Positions 1 through 8,240 of a stretch of 64,000 nucleotides of DNA are shown piece by piece (within the stretch, counting starts at the first letter, position 1; each line of letters opens with the position of its first letter). Under the pieces are notes generated by a model. That model saw only the letters and a list, made by a program, of their open reading frames with translations, had not been told where the DNA came from and ran no database searches. Source of the stretch: Atlantibacter subterraneus (GTDB lineage Bacteria; Pseudomonadota; Gammaproteobacteria; Enterobacterales; Enterobacteriaceae); NCBI RefSeq assembly GCF_027853245.1, contig NZ_JAPTZM010000006.1; one strand, written 5' to 3'. The translations under genes and the position numbers were made by a program.

Positions 1-742
1 CCACCACGGCGATTTTCGGCGCGCCGCTGGACGGCGACGGCGGCGGCAGCTCGGCGAGGATCGATTCGGTGGCAACGTCGATGCCGTTATTAATAATCTG
101 GCAGCGGCCCGCACCGTAAATCTGGTTGAATGCCTGGGCAACGTGCTGGCTGGGGGAGATAAACAGGCAACCCAGCGCCAGCATTTTGCGGAACAGAAAG
201 CGCTTCGCCGCGATTTGTTGATGCGCGCGGTCGATTTTAACCGGTGGATAATTGGTGAGCGTCGGACATTTACCGCAGCCGCGGGTCCAGCCGTCGCAGC
301 CGTCAAGAAAGGCGCAGCGCCCGGTGACGCTCCAGTGATCGTGCAGCGTCCAGACCAGCCGGACATCCGGCTTATGGGCCGTGACGCGCTCGGCAAACGC
401 CACCACCTGTTCCAGATTCAGCCAGTAGCTGTGCAGCACGTGGAAATGTAGCACCACCGGCCCGGCGGTACGCGTTACCTTGCGGTACAACCCATCCAGG
501 TTGCCGAACAGGTCGCGATTAACAAACCGAAACAGCGCGATGTTAGCCACCGACGTCAGGCGCGGGGTGTGTTTTTCCACCTGGGCGTACTGCTGATGGC
601 TAACGCTCTTCTTGCCGCCCTTGCCGTAGCCATAGATGAAGCGGGAGGCCAGCCCCTGCTGTAAAGCGCGCTGATGCAGATCCAGCGCCACGCCCGCCGC
701 GCCCCCTTCAGCGAGGCGCACGTTAAATTGCACAATGTTCAT
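1..742 (-). CDS. wcaC: Colanic acid glycosyltransferase WcaC (5' part, cut by window edge)
   Basis: Predicted family-4 glycosyltransferase that adds a sugar during assembly of the colanic acid repeat unit on undecaprenyl phosphate at the inner face of the cytoplasmic membrane. The reading frame begins MNIVQFNVRLAEGGAAGVAL and runs about 247 codons to the window edge without a stop; the E. coli protein is about 405 residues, so the C-terminal nucleotide-sugar-binding half lies outside. Histidine/cysteine-rich text such as LVWTLHDHWSVTGRC is typical of WcaC. The ATG overlaps the wcaB stop as ATGA, so the two are translationally coupled in the wza-wca operon. Identification rests on recalled similarity to E. 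coli WcaC. Confidence 0.93.
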   Translation of the reverse strand, partial: MNIVQFNVRLAEGGAAGVALDLHQRALQQGLASRFIYGYGKGGKKSVSHQQYAQVEKHTPRLTSVANIALFRFVNRDLFGNLDGLYRKVTRTAGPVVLHFHVLHSYWLNLEQVVAFAERVTAHKPDVRLVWTLHDHWSVTGRCAFLDGCDGWTRGCGKCPTLTNYPPVKIDRAHQQIAAKRFLFRKMLALGCLFISPSQHVAQAFNQIYGAGRCQIINNGIDVATESILAELPPPSPSSGAPKIAVV

Positions 743-1230
743 TTGATTACCTTCACGCGGGCTTTCTCGCCCGTCACCAGCGCGTTATCCGGCACGCTGT
801 CCATCACCACGCTGCCCGCGCCGATGGTGGCGTAATGACCAATGGTGATATCGCCGATCAAAATGGCGTTCGCGCCCAGCTCCACGCCGTTGCCAATCAC
901 CGGGCAGGCCAGGCTGTCGCCGCCGCGATTGCCGATGGTGACGCCGTGGCGGATCACGAAGTCATCTCCCGCCACCACGTTTTTGTTGATCACCACCGCG
1001 TAGCCGTGATGAATGGTGAAGCGTCGGCCAATGGTCGCCGCCGCCTGGATTTCATAGCCGAACAGGCATTCGGTGACGATCCGGTACAGCACCAGCACCG
1101 GCGCGGCCCAAAGATTGTTGATGACGTTTTTCTTGCGCCATACCGAGCAAAAGTGCGCGATGCGGTAGGCCAGAACCATGCAGCACGGCCGCAGGCTCCA
1201 GCTATTAGCGCGGCAGTCTTCCAGCAGCAT
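739..1230 (-). CDS. wcaB: Colanic acid biosynthesis acetyltransferase WcaB
   Basis: Serine-acetyltransferase-like enzyme (left-handed beta-helix, LbetaH) expected to O-acetylate colanic acid. The 163-residue product matches the family length of about 162. The hexapeptide repeats are visible in the second half (IHHGYAVVINKNVVAGDD, IRHGVTIGNRGGD, GNGVELGANAILIGD, GHYATIGAGSVV), with the conserved HHG and RHG histidines of this acyltransferase class. The start codon shares its last base with the wcaA stop (TAATG) and the gene ends in an ATGA overlap with wcaC, so it sits inside a tightly coupled operon. Confidence 0.95.
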   Translation of the reverse strand: MLLEDCRANSWSLRPCCMVLAYRIAHFCSVWRKKNVINNLWAAPVLVLYRIVTECLFGYEIQAAATIGRRFTIHHGYAVVINKNVVAGDDFVIRHGVTIGNRGGDSLACPVIGNGVELGANAILIGDITIGHYATIGAGSVVMDSVPDNALVTGEKARVKVIK

Positions 1231-2075
1231 TATTTCCCCCGCAGGCTGTAGGCCAGCCGTTTGGTATTGCGCAGCGACAGCAGCGTCAGGCAGGTGCGCC
1301 AGTTCATCCGCTTATTGCGGATCTGGTACAGGGTAAACAGCTGATACTTCTTACTGGCCCGATCGAAAATCCCTTTGTGCTTGCGGTAAAACTGGAAGTA
1401 ACCGGAAAACTGTTTTGCCGATTTGGTGATCTGCATTTCACCGTGGTTGATATGCAGAATTTGGGTCGCGGCCTCGACTTTCCACGGCTCGCCGTAGCGC
1501 AGTACCATGCGCAGAAAGATGTCGTAATCCTGGGCCGCCGCCAGCGAGGTGTCGAACAGCGAAGCCTTAAAACGCCACGCCCAGCTGAATACCTGGTTGC
1601 CGATGATGTTGCGCTTGTAGAACAGCTTGCGCGACCACGGCGATTTCGGGTACAGAGGCAGGCTGGCCGGCTGGGTATACACCTCGCCTTCACAGACATA
1701 GTCGTTGGCGTAGAGGAAGGCGTGTTCGTTAAGACGATGGGCCTCGCGTAAAAACACCGACAGGCGCTCCGGCGTCCACTCGTCGTCGTCGTCGATGCCG
1801 GTAATAAATTCACCGCGCGCCTGCTGGATCGCCTGATTGCGCACCGCACAGGCACCGCTGTTAACCGCATTACGCACATAGGTTACGCGCGGATCGTTAA
1901 GCTGTTCGACAAACTCGCTGAGCTGCTGCCAGGAGGTGGAACAGTCGTCCACCACGATCATTTCCCAATGATCGTAATCCTGACGCAGTACCGATTTGAT
2001 GGCGCGGATCGCCAGCTGCTGGCGGTTCCATGTCGGCATATAGATTGAAATTAAAGGCCGTTGCGCGTGTGCCAT
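1230..2075 (-). CDS. wcaA: Colanic acid glycosyltransferase WcaA
   Basis: Family-2 (GT-A fold) glycosyltransferase of colanic acid synthesis. The N-terminus has ISIYMPTWNRQ followed by VVDDCS, and the metal/nucleotide-binding acidic run GIDDDDEW lies near residue 95, as in GT2 enzymes. I chose the ATG at 2075 (MAHAQRPLIS) because AGGGGA lies upstream at good spacing and the length (281 residues) agrees with the E. coli protein of about 279; an in-frame TTG at 2096 would add seven residues. It lies 66 bases downstream of wzc and overlaps wcaB by one base. Confidence 0.95.
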   Translation of the reverse strand: MAHAQRPLISIYMPTWNRQQLAIRAIKSVLRQDYDHWEMIVVDDCSTSWQQLSEFVEQLNDPRVTYVRNAVNSGACAVRNQAIQQARGEFITGIDDDDEWTPERLSVFLREAHRLNEHAFLYANDYVCEGEVYTQPASLPLYPKSPWSRKLFYKRNIIGNQVFSWAWRFKASLFDTSLAAAQDYDIFLRMVLRYGEPWKVEAATQILHINHGEMQITKSAKQFSGYFQFYRKHKGIFDRASKKYQLFTLYQIRNKRMNWRTCLTLLSLRNTKRLAYSLRGK

Positions 2076-2141
2076 GTTCCATTCCCCTGGCGTCAAAAAG
2101 AGGTTGATGACGAATGCCCCCGGCGCGAACCGGGGCGCGGG

Positions 2142-4301
2142 TTATTTACTGTCCGACTGGTATTCGTACTCGTAGTAGCCGTAATCCTGATAGCCGGCGG
2201 CGCGGCGGAAGATGGAGTTGAGGATCACCCCTTTGACCGCAATGCCGTTCTGCTCAAAGCGGCCCAGGCTGGTTTCCACCTCTTTCAGGGTGTTAACGGC
2301 GTAACGCGCCACCATCAGGGTGGTGCCGGCATGGCGACCGGCAATCGCGGCATCGGTCACCGCCAGGATCGGCGGGGTATCGATGAGCACCAGGTCGTAA
2401 TTTTTACTGGCCCAGGCGATCAGCGCGCCAAAGCGCTCGCTCATCAACAGTTCAGACGGGTTGGGTGGCACCTGGCCGCGCGGCACCAGATCGAATCCGG
2501 CAATCGAAGTGGGACGCGCGCAGGAGGCGATATCGCCCTGCCCCGCCAGCACGTCCGACAGGCCGTTGACGTTGTTAGTACCCAGCAGCTCATGGGTGTA
2601 GCCCTTACGCATGTCACAGTCGATCAGCAATACCCGTTTATGGGTCTGGCTAATCACCGCCGCCAGGTTGGCACAGACGAAGGTTTTACCGATTGACGGG
2701 CTGACGCCGGTAAGCATCAGCACATTATTGTTGGCCTGCATCATGGCGAAATGCAGGCTGGTGCGCAGGCTGCGGATGGCCTCAATAGCCAGATCCGTCG
2801 GATTGCCCACCGCCAGCAGCTGGCTCTGCTTAAAGCGCTTCACGCCCCTGATGGTTTTGACGCTATCGCGGGCTTTCTGCCATTCCGACAGCGGAATGCT
2901 GGCGTAGACGCTGATGCCCGACTCTTCCAGCACCTGCGGGCTTTCAATGCCGCGATTAAACAGCGAGCGCAGCAGTACCCCGACAATCGACAGCATCAGG
3001 CCCAGCAGAATGCTGCCGAGAATGATTAAGCCTTTTTTCGGTTTCAGCACGCCTGGCTGGGCGATGGCCGCATCGACGATGCGCACATCGCCAACGGTGC
3101 TGGCCTCAGTGATTTTCAGCTCCTGCTGTTTATTCAACAGTTGCATATACACCTGCTGACCGGATTCCACATCGCGGGTCAGGCGCACGATTTCCTGCTG
3201 GGTTTCCGGCATGGCGGTGACGCGGTTATTCAGCCGCCCTTTTTCGTCCTCCAGCGCGCGGCGTTTTTCCAGCAGCGTGCGGTAGGCCGGGTGCGCTTTG
3301 GTGTACAGCTTGGAGATTTCCGCTTCTTTAAAGGTCAGTTCGTTGAGCTGGGCGTCGATATTGACCATGGAATCCAGCACCGCTTTGGCTTCCAGCGGCA
3401 GATCGACGGAATCTTTCTTCTGGCGATAGGCGTTGAGTTTATTTTCCGCCTCGTCCAGCCGGGCGCGCACTTCCGGCAACTGCTTCGCCAGGAACGCCAG
3501 GCTTTTTGATGCTTCTTCGGATTTGCGCTCGACGTTCTGCTCCAGATAGTTGCGGGTGATGCTGTTTAAAATCGCGCGGATTTGATCCCGGTCTTCGCCG
3601 GTAAAGGTCAGGCTCAGCACCCCGGTGTCTTTGCCGTTTTCGGTGACCGTCAGGCTATTCTTGAGCTGATTGATCATGCCGAGGGTGGAGTATTTGGTGA
3701 CCGTAAACTCACTGCCGGTTTGCGCCTTGATCGCCTTAACCAGCAGGGTCACGCCCTGTTTGTTCAGCGGCTCGCCCACTTTCCCCTGGGCGCTAAACCC
3801 GTCGTCGCTGGTCAACTGATACTGCTGCGGCCCCAGCACTTCCAGAGTAAAGGTGGCTTTCGCCATTCCGGCGGGTAGCGTAAAGGTGTCGACCGCGACC
3901 GTATCGTTCTGGCGACCCATCAGGCGATCCCAGCCCGCGCCAAACAGCGGGAAACTGTTTTTCTCGACGGCGATGTCCAGGTTGAGATCGTCAACGGTTT
4001 TGCCCAGCACCAGCCGCGACTGGATCAGCTGGATTTCGGCGTCTGAGGCGGGCGGTTTGTCCGATAACGCGCTGTTGATGTCCTGCACGATGGAGTTGCC
4101 GGTGTTTTGTTCGATTTGCACCAGCGCGTCGGCGCTGTAGATAGGCGTGGCGAACATCACGTACACCGTCGCCAGCAGTGCAAACGCGGCGGTGATGCCC
4201 AGCACCCACCAGCGGGCTTCAATCACGGTGCCGATCAGGCGCCCGATATCAATTTCATCGCTGCCTTCGGTCGCGGAGGCGGCATTCATTTTTGCTGTCA
4301 T
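2142..4301 (-). CDS. wzc: Bacterial tyrosine kinase / polysaccharide co-polymerase Wzc
   Basis: Inner-membrane tyrosine autokinase that controls colanic acid polymer length and export together with Wza and Wzb. The order is: cytoplasmic N-terminus, a transmembrane segment near residues 30-50, a large periplasmic Wzz-like coiled-coil region, a second membrane segment (KGLIILGSILLGLMLSIVG), then the kinase with Walker A GVSPSIGKT, Walker A' VLLIDCDMRKG and Walker B LVLIDTPP. The C-terminal tyrosine cluster YQDYGYYEYEY is the autophosphorylation tail. The ATG at 4301 has AGGGA upstream and gives 719 residues, close to the E. coli 720. It starts two bases after wzb. Confidence 0.96.
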   Translation of the reverse strand: MTAKMNAASATEGSDEIDIGRLIGTVIEARWWVLGITAAFALLATVYVMFATPIYSADALVQIEQNTGNSIVQDINSALSDKPPASDAEIQLIQSRLVLGKTVDDLNLDIAVEKNSFPLFGAGWDRLMGRQNDTVAVDTFTLPAGMAKATFTLEVLGPQQYQLTSDDGFSAQGKVGEPLNKQGVTLLVKAIKAQTGSEFTVTKYSTLGMINQLKNSLTVTENGKDTGVLSLTFTGEDRDQIRAILNSITRNYLEQNVERKSEEASKSLAFLAKQLPEVRARLDEAENKLNAYRQKKDSVDLPLEAKAVLDSMVNIDAQLNELTFKEAEISKLYTKAHPAYRTLLEKRRALEDEKGRLNNRVTAMPETQQEIVRLTRDVESGQQVYMQLLNKQQELKITEASTVGDVRIVDAAIAQPGVLKPKKGLIILGSILLGLMLSIVGVLLRSLFNRGIESPQVLEESGISVYASIPLSEWQKARDSVKTIRGVKRFKQSQLLAVGNPTDLAIEAIRSLRTSLHFAMMQANNNVLMLTGVSPSIGKTFVCANLAAVISQTHKRVLLIDCDMRKGYTHELLGTNNVNGLSDVLAGQGDIASCARPTSIAGFDLVPRGQVPPNPSELLMSERFGALIAWASKNYDLVLIDTPPILAVTDAAIAGRHAGTTLMVARYAVNTLKEVETSLGRFEQNGIAVKGVILNSIFRRAAGYQDYGYYEYEYQSDSK

Positions 4302-4303
4302 GG

Positions 4304-4747
4304 TTATCCCTGCTGAGGTTTCAGTGCCTGCGCCCAACGCCGGGCGGAATCGTCCAGCATCGTGTAAACCGCCTCGAATGCCTCGGCGCTTTTACGATAC
4401 GGATCGGGGATTTCGCGCGCTTCATCCCAGTGACCAAACAGCATCACTTTGCCGCGCATCTCCGGTGCCATATCGCACAGCCGCGCGATATGGCGCTTTT
4501 CCATGGCGAGGATCAAATCGTAATCGCGGCACATCGCCCCGGTGACCTGGCGGGCGCTATGGCCCTCCAGGGAAAGCGCATGCGCAGCAGCAACCTGCCC
4601 GGCACGTTCATCAGCACCTTTACCCACCAGCGCGCCAAGCCCGGCAGAAGCGACCGTTAACTCGGGCAGATAGTGTTTCAGTAGCCGCTCTGCCGTGGGG
4701 GAACGGCAAATGTTGCCCACGCACACCACAAGAATTTTGTTGAACAT
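4304..4747 (-). CDS. wzb: Low-molecular-weight protein tyrosine phosphatase Wzb
   Basis: Cytoplasmic phosphatase that dephosphorylates the Wzc tyrosine tail, completing the phosphorylation cycle needed for colanic acid production. The phosphate-binding loop C-V-G-N-I-C-R-S is at residues 9-16 with the nucleophilic cysteine at 9, and the general-acid segment IPDPYRKS lies near residue 113. Length (147) equals the usual enteric Wzb. It lies five bases after wza and two bases before wzc, in the canonical wza-wzb-wzc order. Confidence 0.97.
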   Translation of the reverse strand: MFNKILVVCVGNICRSPTAERLLKHYLPELTVASAGLGALVGKGADERAGQVAAAHALSLEGHSARQVTGAMCRDYDLILAMEKRHIARLCDMAPEMRGKVMLFGHWDEAREIPDPYRKSAEAFEAVYTMLDDSARRWAQALKPQQG

Positions 4748-4752
4748 AACGG

Positions 4753-5892
4753 TTACCAGTTGTGGAGATCGCTGGCCGTGTCCGTCATATAACGGACGCC
4801 ACTGATGGTCGGCAGCAATTGGTTGATCAGGCGGTTCCAGCGCGCGACCGGCGCGGTGGTCACGTACACCACGTCATACGGCTGGAGGCGGAATTCCGTC
4901 GCCATCACCAGCGAGGTGGCATCGGACATATCAAGCTGGTAGATATTGGCGATCTTGCCGTTGGCGCTGCCCTTGCCTTTCAGCGGACGGATCACGAAGA
5001 TGCCGCTGGCGTTGGAGGTGGTGAGGTCGATGCCTTCCGCCTGGCCGAGCGCTTCGGTTAGCGTCATGCCGCTGAAGTCCATTTTGAGCGTGGACTGTTT
5101 CTTCACTTCGCCCATCACGAACACTTTCAGATCGTCATTACGCGGCACGAACAAGATATCGCCGGGATACAGCAGATGGTTCTGGCTGAGGTCGCCGTTT
5201 TGCATCAGCGCCTGCAACGAGAGGCGCTGCTCTTTACCGTTATGGGTCAGCACCACGTTGCGCCAGTCGGCGTTTTCGGTCAGGCCGCCTGCGGCGTTGA
5301 TGGCATCCAGCACCGTCAGCGGCACGTTGGTGATCGGCTGCTGGCCTGATTTGTTAACCTGGCCGGAGATATACGCTTTTTGCGAGCGGAACGCGGCGAT
5401 ATTAACGTCCACCTGCGGGTCAGCGATGTACTGCGCTAAACGGCCGGTAATATCACTACGGATTTCGGACAGGGATTTACCCGCGACATGCACTTTGCCG
5501 ATATAGGGATAGAACATGCTGCCATCCGGCTGAACCCAGTTACCGGCGTCGCTGGAGCTGCGGTACTGGCCGGCGGGGGTGGTGAGCTCCGGGTGGTCCC
5601 ACACGGTGACGTTCAGCACATCCCCTGGCCCAACGCGGTATTGATACTGGGCGATTTCCTGGTCAAGGGACATATTCGGCTGCGCGACATTGGGACGCGG
5701 GCGCAATTGCTCAACCAGTCTCGGCGTCAGCGGGTAAACGTTGACCATTTTATCCAGGTCAAAGTCGGCATCCTGCTGGCGAATAACATCTTTGCCCATT
5801 GTCGACATATTACTGCCGGGTAACACCGTACACCCGCTCATTAAGGCGACCGACACCAATAATGGCATCAATTTCAATCTTGATTTCGTCAT
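4753..5892 (-). CDS. wza: Outer-membrane polysaccharide export lipoprotein Wza
   Basis: Octameric outer-membrane channel for capsular/colanic acid export. The N-terminus MTKSRLKLMPLLVSVALMSGC is a lipoprotein signal with lipobox MSGC (acylated Cys near 21). The poly-export domain (YRVGPGDVLNVTVWDHPEL) and SLBB-type repeats (AYISGQVNKSGQQPI, VFVMGEVKKQSTL) follow, and the C-terminus ends in the amphipathic segment of the outer-membrane barrel (ARWNRLINQLLPTISGVRYM). 379 residues, the family length. It is the first gene of the operon behind a leader of several hundred bases. The ribosome-binding site is weak, so translation may depend on leader structure. Confidence 0.97.
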   Translation of the reverse strand: MTKSRLKLMPLLVSVALMSGCTVLPGSNMSTMGKDVIRQQDADFDLDKMVNVYPLTPRLVEQLRPRPNVAQPNMSLDQEIAQYQYRVGPGDVLNVTVWDHPELTTPAGQYRSSSDAGNWVQPDGSMFYPYIGKVHVAGKSLSEIRSDITGRLAQYIADPQVDVNIAAFRSQKAYISGQVNKSGQQPITNVPLTVLDAINAAGGLTENADWRNVVLTHNGKEQRLSLQALMQNGDLSQNHLLYPGDILFVPRNDDLKVFVMGEVKKQSTLKMDFSGMTLTEALGQAEGIDLTTSNASGIFVIRPLKGKGSANGKIANIYQLDMSDATSLVMATEFRLQPYDVVYVTTAPVARWNRLINQLLPTISGVRYMTDTASDLHNW

Positions 5893-6070
5893 TGATTATT
5901 TTCACTTTGGCAGAGTATTAATTCCGGTCGGATAAATAAGTCGCTTCCCAACACGCCGATAAACCATGCGCGGAAATCACAATAAAAATAATTGGAATCA
6001 TTCCTAAAAACGGACTTAATTAAACGAAGGTTTTCGACAGCGTAATTAAAGCTTACCGATGGCCTTCAGG

Positions 6071-6108
6071 CACGCTACCGCCCCTGGCTTTCAGCTACCA
6101 ACTCACTG
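6071..6108 (-). promoter_or_regulatory. JUMPstart element with ops site (RfaH recruitment)
   Basis: On the minus strand the block reads TTGGTAGCTGAAAGCCAGG followed by the ops core GGCGGTAGCGTG (6071-6082). This is the conserved leader element of capsule, LPS and other long polysaccharide operons. The ops core pauses RNA polymerase and recruits the antiterminator RfaH, which lets transcription reach the distal genes. It lies about 180 bases upstream of the wza start, the expected place. Confidence 0.93.
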
Positions 6109-6332
6109 TAAAAACAGAATGTTAATGAAGAACCCTGCGCTAACTGGAATTATCCGAATTGGCGAAAGTTATTTATTGCAGTTTGATGAAAAGGCACAAT
6201 GGTAATTAATAAACAGGTCCCATCACCCCTGATAACCGCAAGGATTGTTACAGCTAAATTTTTGTCAGGCAAGCCTGTTAATTGGTCAAAAGGCTTTTTA
6301 AGATTAATATGAAGCACCACAAATATTAAGTT

Positions 6333-6346
6333 TTAGGATTAGCCTC
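6333..6346 (-). promoter_or_regulatory. Possible second RcsAB box
   Basis: Minus-strand TGAGGCTAATCCTA matches 10 of 14 positions of the RcsAB consensus (TaAGaatatTCctA) as I recall it. It lies 43 bases nearer to wza than the better box at 6389-6402. It may be a weak auxiliary site or chance in AT-rich DNA. Confidence 0.4.
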
Positions 6347-6388
6347 ACATTGACACGCTAATTATTTAATTGCCGTTTTATTTATTAT

Positions 6389-6402
6389 TAGGAATATCCT
6401 CA
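6389..6402 (-). promoter_or_regulatory. RcsAB box of the colanic acid promoter
   Basis: Minus-strand TGAGGATATTCCTA matches 12 of 14 positions of the RcsA/RcsB heterodimer consensus and is nearly palindromic. Colanic acid operons are activated by RcsAB from a box about 100 bases upstream of the wza start site, and this site lies upstream of the JUMPstart as required. Confidence 0.7.
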
Positions 6403-6637
6403 GGCTTATTTCGTCGCGAGCAAAGAAATAATGACGGCGCAATAATAATAACCCTTAGTAATAAAGAGACTAATGGCAGTGGGGTCATATGGTTGACTAT
6501 TCGCCCTTTTTTCTTCGGCTCAGCCCGTGATTGGCCGCTGCGCGCCATTCATCAGGAGGCTGCGCATTGCATTTTTCGCCGTCATTAACCATGATCGGTT
6601 TATCTTTCATTGCTTCATTACAGGTAAACGTTTTTCT

Positions 6638-8197
6638 ATGGAATGGATCGCCGATCCCTCGATCTGGGCGGGATTAACCACCCTGGTGGTGCTTGAACTG
6701 GTGCTGGGTATCGATAACCTGGTGTTTATTGCCATTCTAGCGGAGAAGCTGCCGCCAGGACAACGCGACCGCGCCCGCATTACCGGCCTGATCCTCGCGA
6801 TGGTGATGCGGCTGGGACTGCTGGCATCAATCTCCTGGCTGGTGACGCTCACCCGCCCGCTGGTGGTGCTGTACGGCCACGGCTTCAGCGCCCGAGACCT
6901 GATTATGCTGTTTGGCGGGCTGTTCCTGCTGTTCAAAGCCACGGTGGAACTCAACGAGCGGCTGGAAGGCAAAGACCATGAAAACCCCACCCAGCGGCGC
7001 GGCGCGAAGTTCTGGGCGGTGGTGGCGCAAATCGTCATTCTGGACGCGATTTTCTCGCTGGATTCGGTGATCACCGCCGTGGGCATGGTCGATCACCTGG
7101 GCGTGATGATGGCCGCCGTGGTGATTGCCATTTCGCTGATGCTGTTAGCCAGCAAAGCGCTAACGCGTTTTGTGAATAATCATCCAACGATTGTGATCCT
7201 GTGCCTGAGCTTCCTGTTGATGATTGGTTTCAGCCTGATTGCCGACGGTTTCGGCTTCGCCATTCCGAAGGGTTACCTGTACGCGGCGATTGGTTTCTCC
7301 ATCATGATCGAAGGGCTTAACCAGCTGGCGATGTTTAACCGCCGCCGGTTCCTGTCGGCCAATATGTCGCTGCGCCAGCGCACCGCCGAAGCGGTGATGC
7401 ATCTGATCAGCGGTAAGCATGAGAACGCCGAGCTGGACGCGCAAACCGCCTCGCTGGTGGCCGACGCCGCCAATGTGCCGGTGTTTAACCGCCAGGAGCG
7501 GCTGATGATTGGCCGGGTGCTGAACCTGAACCAGCGCAGCGTCAGCAGCATTATGACCTCACGCCATGATATCGAGCATATCGACATTAACGCCCCCGAA
7601 GAGCAGATCCGCCTGCTGCTGGACCGCAATCAGCACACTCGCGTGGTGGTCACCGCAGACGATGAAATTCTCGGCGTGGTGCATATTCTCGACCTGCTCC
7701 AGCAGTCGCTGGCGGGGAAACCACTCGACCTGGGCGCGCTGGTGAAACAGCCGCTGGTGTTCCCGGAAACGCTACAGTTGCTGCACGCGCTGGAGCAGTT
7801 CCGCAATGCCCGCACCCACTTTGCCTTTGTGGTGGATGAGTTTGGCTCTATCGAAGGGCTGGTGACGCTTAGCGACGTGATGGAAACCATCGCCGGGAAC
7901 CTGCCTAACGAGGTGGAAGAGATCGACGCCCGCCACGATATCCAGCGCAACCAGGACGGAACCTGGACCGCCAATGGCCATATGCCGCTGGAGGATCTGG
8001 TGCAGTTTGTGCCGCTGCCGCTGGATGAAAAACGGGAATACCACACCATCGCCGGGCTGCTGATGGAGTACCTGCAACGGGTGCCTGCCGAGGGCGAAGA
8101 AGTTGAAGTGGGAGATTATGTGATTAAGACGCTGGAAGTGGATAATCATCGCGTTCAGAAAGTAATGATTTACGCTCAACAGCCCGCCGGGGCGTGA
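6638..8197 (+). CDS. yegH: TerC/CBS-domain inner-membrane protein YegH
   Basis: Membrane protein of unknown biochemical role. The N-terminal TerC-like domain (residues about 1-240) has several membrane helices and the acidic motifs LVLGIDNLVF and DAIFSLDSVI typical of the family. Then come paired CBS domains (NQRSVSSIMTSRHDIEHID; THFAFVVDEFGSIEGLVTLSDVMETI) and a C-terminal CorC/HlyC transporter-associated domain. The ATG at 6638 (MEWIADPSIW) matches the E. coli start; in-frame upstream codons lack similarity. 519 residues against about 527 in E. coli. It is divergent from wza as in E. coli, but its downstream neighbour is ybiT instead of asmA. Confidence 0.94.
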   Translation: MEWIADPSIWAGLTTLVVLELVLGIDNLVFIAILAEKLPPGQRDRARITGLILAMVMRLGLLASISWLVTLTRPLVVLYGHGFSARDLIMLFGGLFLLFKATVELNERLEGKDHENPTQRRGAKFWAVVAQIVILDAIFSLDSVITAVGMVDHLGVMMAAVVIAISLMLLASKALTRFVNNHPTIVILCLSFLLMIGFSLIADGFGFAIPKGYLYAAIGFSIMIEGLNQLAMFNRRRFLSANMSLRQRTAEAVMHLISGKHENAELDAQTASLVADAANVPVFNRQERLMIGRVLNLNQRSVSSIMTSRHDIEHIDINAPEEQIRLLLDRNQHTRVVVTADDEILGVVHILDLLQQSLAGKPLDLGALVKQPLVFPETLQLLHALEQFRNARTHFAFVVDEFGSIEGLVTLSDVMETIAGNLPNEVEEIDARHDIQRNQDGTWTANGHMPLEDLVQFVPLPLDEKREYHTIAGLLMEYLQRVPAEGEEVEVGDYVIKTLEVDNHRVQKVMIYAQQPAGA

Positions 8198-8208
8198 TAG
8201 CGGGGATG

Positions 8209-8234
8209 TGCTGGCCTGCGTGGGCAGGCCAGCA
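8209..8234. repeat. Perfect 11-bp hairpin between yegH and ybiT
   Basis: TGCTGGCCTGC and GCAGGCCAGCA flank the loop GTGG. It sits in the 43-base gap between two convergent genes and could form a strong RNA hairpin in both directions. There is no T-run on either side, so it is not a classical intrinsic terminator; it may protect 3' ends. It lies at the junction of two segments that are far apart in E. coli. Confidence 0.8.
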
Positions 8235-8240
8235 ATCAGA

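Larger units (their letters stand above)
5893..6637. promoter_or_regulatory. Divergent wza / yegH regulatory region
   Basis: A 745-base AT-rich gap between wza and yegH with no convincing gene. It holds the JUMPstart/ops element (6071-6108), two RcsAB-like boxes (6333-6346 and 6389-6402) and the probable wza start site between them, so the wza leader should be a few hundred bases long. A TATTAA -10-like hexamer on the minus strand is at 6304-6309, roughly 90 bases from the stronger RcsAB-like box, but I see no good -35. Short open frames here have no coding character. Confidence 0.75.

Noticed and set aside
6370..6588. 72-codon open frame between wza and yegH
   Set aside because: No recognisable family, no ribosome-binding site; it crosses the RcsAB-like box and the promoter region.
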